Assembly: GCA_003116875.1 (NCBI GenBank)
Contig: BCKT01000009.1
Coordinates: 1,178,001 to 1,242,000 of the forward strand
Reading direction: 5' to 3'
Source: Takashimella koratensis
Taxonomy: Eukaryota; Basidiomycota; Tremellomycetes; Trichosporonales; Tetragoniomycetaceae
DNA: 64,000 nt
In this document: positions 55,203 to 64,000 of the stretch, piece by piece
Layout: each line of letters opens with the position of its first letter
Numbering within the stretch: position 1 is the first letter of the stretch
The notes under the pieces: generated by a model
The model's database searches: none
What the model was told of the DNA's origin: nothing
The model's input: the letters and a program-made list of their open reading frames with translations, nothing else
Program-made: the position numbers and the translations under genes

Positions 55203-57709
55203 ATGCCTGCACGATCGAGCAAGACTCCGCGCGCTGAGGACTCCGAGGAGGGCGAGGACGGATACGCCGGGTCGTCTCACTCGAAGAAGAAGAACAACGT
55301 GTCGCGGGCGTGCAATGGGTGTCGGCGGCGGTGGGTGATTTCACAGGACCAGAGCTGAGCATGCAGGCGTACTCGATGTGATGGGAGACCACAGTGCTCG
55401 ACGTGCCAGACGCATGAAGAGGAATGCAGCTATGACAGGGAGCAGGATGGACGTCGACCAGCTGCCAAGGGCTATGTGATCGCTCTGGAGACAAGAGTCA
55501 AGGACCTCGAGCGGCAGATCGAATCGCTGCGGAGGGCCAATGGTCAGGCAACGCAAGAGGGAGAAAGCGGGGAGGATCAGGAGGAGACGGATGTGTATGC
55601 GGAGCGACTCGGATTCCGAGGTCCACCATCGACTGGCGCGGCGCTGTCCAGACGGGTTTCTAGCCTGAAACGCGCAGTTGGCGCGATGCGAGTGGTAGGC
55701 TGAGCCGATAGACCATAGCTAACTTCAGGGCGGTGACGGCTCACCGGCGCATTATGGACCGACTTCGGCATACATGCACCTGCCTCAGACGACTTCCGTT
55801 GCCAATGAGAGTGACGTGGATCGTAGTGCCTCAGCACCGCCTTTAAGTCTGGCAAGCGTGGACTGGTCAATTCGGTGGGATGCCAACCTGCCAACTGGTG
55901 TGATCAAAGACGTCGAAACACATCGGACACTGTTGAGCTTGTTCTTCAGGTAAGCATGAAGTATGACATTAGCTGAGGGTAGCTACCTGAACGACTGGTG
56001 TCAGTGGTGTGACGAGGGAGCGTTTCTCTCTGGCCTCATTACGAGTGTTACCAGCCAGTCACAAACAGAGCTACGATCGGCCCACTACTCGCCCCTTCTC
56101 CACAACGCTTTACTTTCTTTAACATGTCTCCTGGCTCCAGAGGAGGTACTAGGCTTTGAGGAACGGAGACGAGTCGGTTCCGCTCTTGCACAACACGCCA
56201 AGGGGTTGATCGAAGAGGAAGCGCAGTCGCCCATGTCCACTACCGTCCGTGGGCTCATGCTGCTAGGGTCATTTTTTCTCCACAACGGGCAGCGGAATTT
56301 GGGATGGTTATATGAGGGCATGGGGGCCAGAACGGCACAGATCTGTGAGTGAAAACACAGGGGTAGGGCCTGGCTGATCTGCAGTGGGACTTCACATCGA
56401 TAGCGGGGACAGTGTGGCGAACGGAGAGATGACGCTTGCGACAAAGCAACATCGCGTTCGGTCATTCTACACCATGTACATCCAAGACGTGTAAGTGGTC
56501 CCTGCCTCCTTTGTGTTGATTTCAGTCTATGGGGCCTCAATGTGGGTCGCACTATCAGCCTCCATTACCAAGACTTTGAGACGTCGCTACCCGAGGTCGA
56601 CCAAGCGCAAGACACGGAGCCGTGGATCGACTACCGGCAACGGCTGGCATTTGGGGCGTCTACCACACATCAAAGACTTTTGCGACCTGGTTGGAAAAGT
56701 ACGACGTTCTTGTGGACTTGTCGATTGGCGATTATCGCGGACAAGATCCACTCGACTCTGTGAGTGCGATGAGGAAGCTCAGGCTGACTGTCAGGTACCA
56801 TGTCCGTTCTCACGAGCTGCCAGGGATCAGCTCTCTGATCTCAAAGCTAGAGTACGTCTTATAACACCAACAGTGCTAACGTCAGCCTCGATCTTCACAC
56901 CTGGCACGTCAATCTCCCTGTCCCAATTCGAATCGAGTGTTGGGGCAACGACGCGACGTCTCCAGGACCCCCACCGCACGTCCTCAACATGCACGCGTTC
57001 TACCACTATCTTCGCATCCTCCTCCACCGACCCGCGTACATGCTTGGTCTCTCTGGCGAACAAGATGCACGAAAGCTCTCGGTCGATACGTGTAACTCTG
57101 CAGCGTGAGTATCCTTACTATGATCCAGTGTTAACAATCAGGGAGGAGATCGTCAACCTATTCTCTCTCTACATCAAGTATATCGGTCTTCAGTTCTCCA
57201 CCACCACACTGCCTAACATTGCGTTCATGGCGGGGTCCATGTTCCTCATGGCGGCTGTCAAAAACGACGCGTCGCGAGAGCAAGTCGAGATTGCTCTGTC
57301 CAAGGTCGATCGATGCATCGACGCCTTGCATCGGATATCCTGGCCTGCAGCAGCGATTGGCGAGGATATCCTCAAACGGATGAAAGAAGAGTGGTGTCCA
57401 CCCGACTCGACCTACGCGGCGTCTAAAGCCACCACCGACTTGCCGACCATCCCTGTGGCCAGCTCCTCCAACCCACTTCCACAGGACGAGATGATCAGGG
57501 CTCTGCAAGACCCGCAAAGTGAAATGTCCAAACTGCTTTCTGTCCTCGGATGGGCACCACCTATCGCCCAACCAGCCGTCGATGTCCCGGACCCAGCACC
57601 TGGCATGTTCCTCCGACAATACGACGATCAGCGTATCTGGGGTTTACCTTCCGATGCTATCCTTCCTTCCGGTATTTTCGATCTCGAGGCGTTCTTCGGC
57701 ATGAATTAA
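55203..57709 (+). CDS. Zn2Cys6 transcription factor (fungal-specific regulator), cluster-located
   Basis: Nine exons: 55203-55330, 55367-55694, 55729-55949, 55983-56344, 56385-56490, 56526-56759, 56795-56851, 56886-57104, 57142-57709; 740 aa. The binuclear cluster is RACNGCRRRRTRCDGRPQCSTCQ with the sixth Cys in HEEECSYD; intron 1 (36 nt) splits it after the second Cys. A coiled-coil dimerisation helix follows (IALETRVKDLERQIESLRR). The middle-homology domain includes NLGWLYEGMGARTAQI then LGLHIDSG and SFYTMYIQDVLWGLNVGR. It is a nuclear DNA-binding regulator, probably local to this cluster. Introns of 33-36 nt occur at exons 1/2, 2/3 and 3/4, and two adjacent frames in exons 6-7 look frameshifted until spliced. 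Confidence 0.92.
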
Positions 57710-57747
57710 CATTGTACATGATGTGTTACAACCTATGTAATCTATGT

Positions 57748-58612
57748 TTAAGCGCACACACCGTCACTCTTCATGTCGAGGACAAGCATGTATCCCGCCG
57801 AGTGGCTGATGACGCGGCAAGGGAGTCGAGCGTCCATGACGACTTGCTGAGGGGTGACACCGCAACCCCAGAAGACAGGGATCTCGCCCTCTTTGAAGAT
57901 CGTCGGATCGCCCCAGTCGGGTTTGTCGACGTCGGCAACGCCTAGGCGACCCATGCCCTCGTCGCCAAAGCCGTGCCCGACAGGCTCGCCGTGGGCCTTG
58001 ACGAACGGCCGACATATGGCTTGAAGAGTAGGGAGGTCTTCGGGAAGATATGGTCGCATGGAGACAGCCATTCGGCCAGCGAAGACTGAACATCAGCTCA
58101 TGCTCAATGATTTACTCACCTCCAGCGGGCATAAGCTGCACAGATGTCTTGTAGACAGGAAGCACTCGCTGCAGCTCGACGTGTCTCAGAGGCAGACCGG
58201 CTTTCAAGATGGCGCCTTCGAAAGAGTAGCTGCAGCCAAGGAAGAACGCGACTGACTCCGCCGTCCACTCGTCTTTGATATCGGGGACTTCCTTCACCAG
58301 CTCGCCATTCTCGTAGATGCAGTACTTTCCACAGTCGGTACGTATGTCACTATTGGCCGCGAGAAGCGATGGAACGGTCGGGTCGCCGAGAGCAGTTTCA
58401 CCAAGAAGAGGGCAGGTGACTGGGTTTCGGTTACAGAAGGCGCGAAAGTCGTCGGCGTATTGTTTGGGAAGGATGAGGACGTTGGCCTGCGCGTAGCCTG
58501 GGCAGTAGCCTGGGGTGCCGCCAGATTTGAGGAGGTTATCACGACACAGCAGTCGGACCTCGTCCGGTCGCAACGTCGGGTCGGGCGCGTCGTACTTGGT
58601 AGTAGAGACCAT
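57748..58612 (-). CDS. DUF1445 protein, D-glutamate cyclase / putative hydro-lyase-like
   Basis: Two exons (minus), 58612-58120 and 58085-57748, with a 34-nt intron; 276 aa, the normal length for this family. Characteristic segments are GYCPGYAQANVLILPK, VAFFLGCSYSFEGAILKAG, MRPYLPEDL, GAP-like DKPDWGDPTIFKEGEIPVFWGCGVTPQ and the ending ISHSAGYMLVLD. The family includes vertebrate DGLUCY, which converts D-glutamate to 5-oxo-D-proline, and bacterial YcsI-type proteins encoded beside 5-oxoprolinase genes. Its presence in the same cluster as a 5-oxoprolinase supports a role in 5-oxoproline/glutamate metabolism. Minus-strand TATAAAA at 58651-58657 lies about 40 bp upstream and the candidate regulator site lies just beyond it. 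Confidence 0.9.
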
Positions 58613-59205
58613 GGTTGTTGGGCTGCTTAAGAAGATCGAGCCAGCTCGTGTTTTATAACATTTCGCCGGGGTCAGCCGGAGTTGTGCTCCTGGTTAAGGG
58701 CGGGAGTGTGATTGGTTGGCAACACCATGGCCCAGGATCAGACTCGCGAGGGGGCCCGGGTCTCAAGTCTCTAGACCCACGTATGTCAGCATGACACGCG
58801 AGCTGGCTACACGACTCTCAGAATTCTTGCCGCGCCATGTCACCTGTCTTCGCATCAATATTGTGGGAAAAGAATAAGAACAAGTACTCAATCGTGCCCG
58901 CCGACCCCTTCTCTGCCGTTGCCCGTTCCTTCTCCATACCCAAATTACCGGTAGTAGCAAGCGGCGCAAGCACAAGGCACAGTGAACGGCTCTGAACCGA
59001 CTTTCAAACCGATCTGAAGGCGTCTCTGTCGGTGCTCCCGACGTTGTCAATACCTCTTCGACCATTGGACGCCTTGGCGTAGGAGAAAACGGACCTGATG
59101 ATGGGAATCAACTGCGACGTTGCGAGGCGCCCAGACCACGCTAGAAGATGGAGAGAGATATAAAGGACCCCAATCTCGATGCCAAGAGGATTTCCCACAA
59201 CAGCC
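58613..59205. promoter_or_regulatory. Divergent promoter: DUF1445 / HHE protein 1
   Basis: 593 bp. It contains TATAAAA (minus, 58651-58657) for DUF1445, the candidate regulator dyad at 58676-58692 and TATAAAG (plus, 59159-59165), 41 bp before the HHE1 ATG. Confidence 0.5.
58676..58692 (+). promoter_or_regulatory. Candidate cluster-regulator site, copy 2
   Basis: CCGGAGTTGTGCTCCTG, one mismatch from copy 1 at 55064-55080. It lies 19 bp upstream of the TATA element of the DUF1445 gene, a good position for an activator site. Confidence 0.5.
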
Positions 59206-60336
59206 ATGGTCGTCAACGCCCTTCCAATCCCTCCTCAGCCAGCCGACTCGTGCTTTGACACTCCCGAGTACAAGGCATGCTCTGCCCGACTCAAGGAAGT
59301 CAGAAACGCGGCGGCACCAGTATGTGCTATGAGTCTGAGTTACACTCACACGCCAGGACCACTGGTCGAAGAATTTTGAATGGAAGATGGCTGCTGCCCA
59401 CACGTTGTACTTTAGCCTCCTGGAACGCGTGTACATGGTGAGGGCGTCAATCAACCAGGGCTGATTCAATCAAGTTTGCGCAACACGCGGTCGACAACGA
59501 CGACGTTGCCAACTATCTAGGTTTTGCAGATGTCGCGTTCGCACAGATCTCAACCCATCACCATTTCGAGGGTGAGTCCGTCGTCATTGCGCCTGGGAGC
59601 TGATGGATTGAAGAGAGCGAGATTTTCCCCTTCTGGGACGAGCACGCGTCGGATGAGTTCAAGGGCCGCCTCGAGGTCAACGTGGAGCAGCATGGCAAGT
59701 TTGTCGATGGGATCGATGCGTGCTGGCTCTACGTCCGAGAGTGCCGGGCTCAGCTGCCCAAGGTCCCTCCGACGCCGGTCCCGCTCCCTCAGGGTCACGA
59801 CCTCGCCAAAGCTGATCTGGCCAAATACCACCTCGACCCTTCACGACCATTTGATCCCCAGGTCTTACGTCAATCAATGAATCAATGGATCCCTGCATGC
59901 GCAATCCACATGACCGAAGAGCTCGGCACGCTCACCACAGGCCTGTTCAACAGCATGGGTGAGAAACGGTACCTTGAATCTGAGAAATTACTCGAGGCGC
60001 ACCTCAAAGCAGAGAATCCGTTCTGGTCTCTCCCTTCGTCGATGGGTGAGTCTTGACTACCAACCTATCAATCCGTCCGCATTTTGACACCACACACAGC
60101 GTCCGTACCAATGCAGACGGTCAAGGACGTGATGGGCCTCCCCTACCCCGTCCGCAGGGTGCTCGTACCGGTTAGTGTGCTCCCTCGCGACACCCGCTGA
60201 TCTCTAGTTCGTGTTTTCCGGCCGGTATTGGGGTTTCTGGAAATACACCGAGTATCCCGAGGTGAGTAGGGCGCAGGGGTCCACGAGGGGCGTGTCTGAC
60301 ATGCTTCAGAACTTGACATTTGCCGGGACTGCCTAG
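59206..60336 (+). CDS. HHE/hemerythrin-like domain protein 1
   Basis: Seven exons: 59206-59319, 59357-59437, 59475-59571, 59614-60045, 60100-60170, 60208-60261, 60310-60336; 291 aa. A four-helix bundle of the hemerythrin/HHE type is indicated by FAQHAVDNDDVANYLGFADV, ISTHHHFEESEIFPFWDEH and later EVNVEQH and IHMTEEL, which supply His and Glu/Asp residues suited to a di-iron site. The C-terminal part VRRVLVPFVFSGRYWGFWKY ends NLTFAGTA. A TATA box lies 41 bp upstream. The last exon codes for only eight residues. Function in fungi is uncharacterised; oxygen or nitric oxide sensing or di-iron oxygenase roles are possible. Tandem with a close paralogue. Confidence 0.82.
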
Positions 60337-60680
60337 GCAGCGGTGTTGTTTACCTCGCGATTGATTGGACTGGGATGCATACGTTTGTTGCGTTCAAAGG
60401 AGGGGTGAAGGAGGGTGCCTTGCGGCGAACCGGCGAGGCCAGACCAAATGGCAGAGGCAGAGGGCGTCAATCTTGCGCCCCAGATTGCACAACAGCAGAG
60501 GGTTGATTGGCTGCGTTGGTTACAGGCACGACTCCCACGCCCTACAAACAGCGGCAATGGGCCAAGGATGTTGATGAAGGTGGCCGGAGTGATGAGCAAG
60601 ACGTATAATACCGGACTGACCTCGGACGTCCAGTCCACTCCTGTCATTTCTCCATCACCTCTTCCTCTTCGTCATCAACC
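60337..60680. other. Spacer between tandem HHE genes
   Basis: 344 bp with a TATAATA at 60604-60610, 71 bp before the second HHE gene. No coding region seen. Confidence 0.55.
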
Positions 60681-61776
60681 ATGACTATCATGTCTCTTCC
60701 TACCCCACCTCTTCCTCCAGACTCATACTTTGAGACTGAACGCTTCAAGACAGCCATCGCAACTCTCAATACGACGCGGGATGCGGGCGAGCCGGTGAGT
60801 CTGCCTTTGTGCAAACCTGACACACAGGGTCACTGGAGCGAGCGCCTGGCTTGGGAGATGTCCTCGGTACACTCGATGCTGATCACGATGCTGGAGCGAG
60901 CTTATGTTGTAAGCTGGAAGCTATGGCTGCGCTGACGGCAGTTCGCCGAGTATGCTGTGGACAACCACGATCTCCTCAACTACCTCGCGTTTGCCGACAT
61001 GGCTTTCGGGCAGATCTGCACGCATCACCACTTTGAAGGTACGCCGGTGACTTCTTGACGCCCAATGCCAATCCTTGCAGAGACTGAAGTGTTCCCCTTC
61101 TGGGATGAGCACGTCACCGACGAATTCAAGGGTCGACTTGCCATCAACGTCGAGCAGCACCATGCATTCACCGGACCCATGGACGCATGCTGGATCTACA
61201 TCCGTCGATGCCGTGAAGCGATTCCACGCGCCGGCCGATGCCCCGTCCCTTCACCTCCCGAGGAGATTGCTTCCATCGACATTTCAGTACACGGTCTCGA
61301 CGCGAGCAAGCCTTTCAACCCGCGCATCCTTCGGAACGTGATGGACAAGTTCATGCCGATCGCGACGCAACACATGGTCGAGGAGATCTCGACCCTCACT
61401 CCCGACTATTTCAAGTCTATGGGCAGGCGCGCATTTGATGAAGCGACCGAGATGGTGCTCAAGCATGTCAAGGCTGAAGACCCAAACTGGTTCCTCACTT
61501 CCTCTCTTGGTGCGTTGTGGATGGAGACTGTGGCTCAATGTCTAGCTGCCTTCCCTCTGGAGAACGGCAAGGAGCTCGTCAAGCTTCCCTTCTTCCTCCG
61601 CCGAATCCTCGTCCCGGTGAGTCATTCGAGCGCCAGTAGAGTATTGAGACTGACTCTACCAGTTTGTCTTTTCGCGCAGGTACAGGGATTGTTGGAAGTA
61701 TTGTCCATACCCGGAGGTGAGATGACAGTAAGGACATGTCTAACAGTAGAACCTCACGTTCGCAGGAAGCGCTTGA
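60681..61776 (+). CDS. HHE/hemerythrin-like domain protein 2 (tandem paralogue)
   Basis: Seven exons: 60681-60794, 60828-60908, 60942-61038, 61081-61509, 61546-61616, 61663-61716, 61750-61776; 290 aa. Exon lengths are identical to the upstream paralogue (114, 81, 97, 71, 54, 27) except exon 4 (429 versus 432). Metal-ligand segments match: ICTHHHFEETEVFPFWDEH, NVEQHHAF, QHMVEEI. The ending NLTFAGSA parallels NLTFAGTA. Two introns (33 nt at 60795-60827 and 36 nt at 61510-61545) are multiples of three with no stop, so they read through as coding; the paralogue proves that they are introns. This is a recent-looking tandem duplication. Confidence 0.83.
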
Positions 61777-61963
61777 TCTTCAACTGTCGTTTGGGTCTTG
61801 TCCATCAAAGACGAGGGTGATGAGTAGGATGAAGCTAATGAACTTAACGATTGTGACGAGCTTGATGAGAATGAATATACATGGTACTTGAAACGTTCGT
61901 ATTCTTATGAGACAAGGTCAATTATAGGCGCTTCAGGTCACGAAGGAGAACCAGGGGGATGGA

Positions 61964-64000
61964 TTAGCGACGGAAGTTGAGCTGCGAGGCAAGGCCGTTG
62001 AAGATGGACATTTGGTCCTCGCGATAGTCGTCCTGGATCACGGTGATGTTGCCAGGCGCGAACTGGATGAGGTTCTTCTGTGCCGGGTACGAGTACGGTG
62101 ACCAATCGGTCAGGTTGAGGTTGTATGCCCCATTTGGATCGACGTAGTAGGCAAAGTTGATCCTGACTGTCAGCGAACGGCAAAGTCAAGCACAAACCAG
62201 TAGGCTGTCATCGACTCCCCGAGGACTTCTTCTGCCGCTGTGTAGTTGTTGGCGGTGGTCGCGATGCCGTACACGTAAGGGATCTCAGATCCGTGATAAA
62301 CTGTCGAGATTAGAACGACACGTTTCACTCAGACTCACTGCCCATGTAGGCGGGAGCACCAGGTGTAGGACCCTCAAATTGATAGGTCCAGGTTTCCACA
62401 CCATTGTTGTTTGCCTGCTCGAGGAAGAAGCGACGTCGCGATTGGAATGTCGCATCGCCAAACAACGCTGCCAGCTGCTTGTACCTGGCCGTGTTAGCTC
62501 CTGCCAGACGTGTTACTCACTGTGGAGCCAGACCGAATGTGTTGTTACCGGTGTCGAAGGGTCTACCATCAGCATGGCCATAGAGCAGATACGTACGATC
62601 CCAGGGCGGGCACATTGGGGTAAACCGTCAACAACTCGGTAATGGTCGTTGTGTTGGGTGCAATTGGCTCGATGGTGTCGATGTATCCCACGACGTACTC
62701 CGTGGAATTCACCGCTGTGGGCGTGAAGACGGTACCCCTGTCGTAAGCCGGGAATCACGGAGTGACTCACTCGTCCTTGTTGTTTCCTGAAATGAACGGA
62801 ATCTGAGCGAATGCGCCTTGGGCAACCAGCTCATACGGGTCAGCGGGGATGAGGTCCCCATCGACGCTTGGACCTGAGGATTAGCTTGCGTCTTTTGTCT
62901 GACCAACCAAAGATGAATCTGGACTGGTCAGCTATGCCCTGCGAATGTGACTCACCCAGCGAATTGAGTCATGTTCTGAGTTTGCAACTGGGCCGTGAGC
63001 AGCGTGGTAGCAGGGAGAGACTTGAGGCATTCAAAGGACGATTGGTTCCCTGCCGCGGTGAAGTTGGTCGAGCAGTTGGTGAGCTTGACGATGGTGTCGT
63101 ACGGCGCCTGCCAGGTAGAGTTGGTCGGACCGAGAGGGAGAGTTGATTGCGCGCCAGACTCCATGATGGCCGCGCGGAAGAGGCTCTGCGACTGATCGAG
63201 GTACAGCAGGGAAATCGCGATTGCACCGGCCGACTCGCCGAACACCGTCACCTAGAGTCAGTCAAAAGCTCGGACCTGACTCACCTTCGACGCATCGCCT
63301 CCAAAGGCCCAGATGTTGTCGCGTACCCATTCGAGGCCCAACGTCATGTCACGCAGTCCGAGGTTCGCCGCGCCGTTGGCTGCAAACTCCTCTCCAAAGC
63401 TAACGTCAGCTGGGCATTGGAACGTGGGACCTACCCGAAGCCAAAGATCCCAAGGCGGTATTGGAGGGCAACATGGATGACCGGCTGGCCCTGGGAATGA
63501 TAAGCTTGACAAGGCTTGGAGCTTACCATCTGGATACTCTGCGCGACAATGCCGGTACCGTTGTAGAGAGAAGCGCTACCTTGGGTAAATCCCCCGCCAT
63601 AGCTGGTGTACTGTAAGCACGCAATAACTCCTAGACTTACATCCATACCATCACTGGGAGGTCCTGAGCACCTTCGGGAGCGTATACGTTGAGGGACAAG
63701 CAGTCCTCACTGACTCCCCAAGTGCCGGTATAAGTGGTGTCGGTAGGGTCCTGGAGACACGCCGGCGGTGCGGTCTGCGCAGTGACGGTGGAGTTGTATT
63801 TTGCTGGTTGAGGTCGGGCGAAGCGAAGCGAGCCGACAGCTGGATTTCAACGTTCAGCAGGTGTGCCCAATGCTTGAGGTGACAAGCTTACGTGGCTGCG
63901 CGAATGGGATGCCGAGGAAGGCATTCTGGCCTGCTGAAGACTCGGAGACACCGGTGATTACCACTGGGTCGCTTTCGGGGTAGAAGGTCACTTGCGGGGC
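61964..64000 (-). CDS. Type B carboxylesterase/lipase, partial (5' end beyond window)
   Basis: Twelve exons visible (minus): beyond 64000 to 63892, 63839-63641, 63602-63527, 63490-63435, 63399-63285, 63251-62956, 62866-62771, 62737-62597, 62562-62521, 62484-62339, 62300-62198, 62162-61964. The start and any signal peptide lie outside the window. Family motifs are [31 protein letters not shown], the oxyanion WIYGGGF, the nucleophile elbow [17 protein letters not shown] and the His-bearing [11 protein letters not shown]. Many N-x-S/T sequons suggest a secreted glycoprotein. It should hydrolyse carboxylic esters. One intron uses an AAG acceptor (before 62866) and one a GTTTGT donor (after 62198). 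Whether it belongs to the adjacent cluster is unclear. Confidence 0.9.

Noticed and set aside
56526..56864. Apparent frameshift in the Zn2Cys6 gene between two overlapping frames
   Set aside because: A GTGAGT donor at 56760 and CAG acceptor at 56794 join the frames cleanly, so it is an intron and not a frameshift or pseudogene.
1..64000. CRISPR arrays, bacterial operons or prophage
   Set aside because: Spliceosomal introns throughout and eukaryotic protein families; no direct-repeat/spacer arrays were seen.

Overview
Nuclear DNA of a basidiomycete yeast or filamentous relative, most likely Tremellomycetes and possibly Trichosporonales. This rests on gene-dense, intron-rich genes, very short introns (33-90 nt) with GTGAGT-type donors and CTGAC/CTAAC branch points, and protein families such as a DUF6534-like 7TM protein and a PsiD/PSD-like decarboxylase. 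The exact genus is inference. I built 26 protein-coding gene models by hand; 25 are complete, and each was checked for reading-phase closure. The last gene runs off the right edge.

Layout. 1.8-7.1 kb: RRM-Pumilio protein. 8.4-10.6: GH36 alpha-galactosidase. 10.9-12.9: secreted histidine acid phosphatase. 15.8-17.3: PSD-family (PsiD-like) decarboxylase. 17.6-19.1: 7TM protein. 21.4-24.0: siderophore-type MFS transporter. 24.4-25.6: alpha/beta hydrolase. 25.8-27.8: pantothenate-type MFS carrier. 29.2-30.8: degenerate SDR-like membrane protein. 31.1-43.9 is a housekeeping block: cyclophilin, a Src1/Heh inner-nuclear-membrane protein divergent from Rev7, a CUE protein divergent from Kin17, and an MBL-fold hydrolase divergent from a Gly/Thr-rich small protein.

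44.2-61.8 looks like a catabolic gene cluster built almost entirely from divergent pairs: 5-oxoprolinase / class I aminotransferase; D-2-hydroxyacid dehydrogenase / DHDPS-type aldolase; MFS carboxylate carrier / Zn2Cys6 regulator; DUF1445 (D-glutamate cyclase-like) / HHE hemerythrin-like protein, followed by a tandem HHE paralogue. A carboxylesterase gene begins beyond the right edge. Pairing of 5-oxoprolinase with DUF1445 parallels bacterial pxp/ycs operons and suggests that the cluster handles 5-oxoproline, D-glutamate or a related amide. A 17-bp dyad motif recurs (one mismatch) in two of the divergent promoters and is a candidate site for the cluster's own regulator.

Other highlights: exact fungal iron-GATA motifs upstream of the siderophore transporter and the PSD-like gene; four micro-exons of 6-14 nt; several 33-36 nt introns divisible by three that read through as open frame; and a 44-nt poly-C run.
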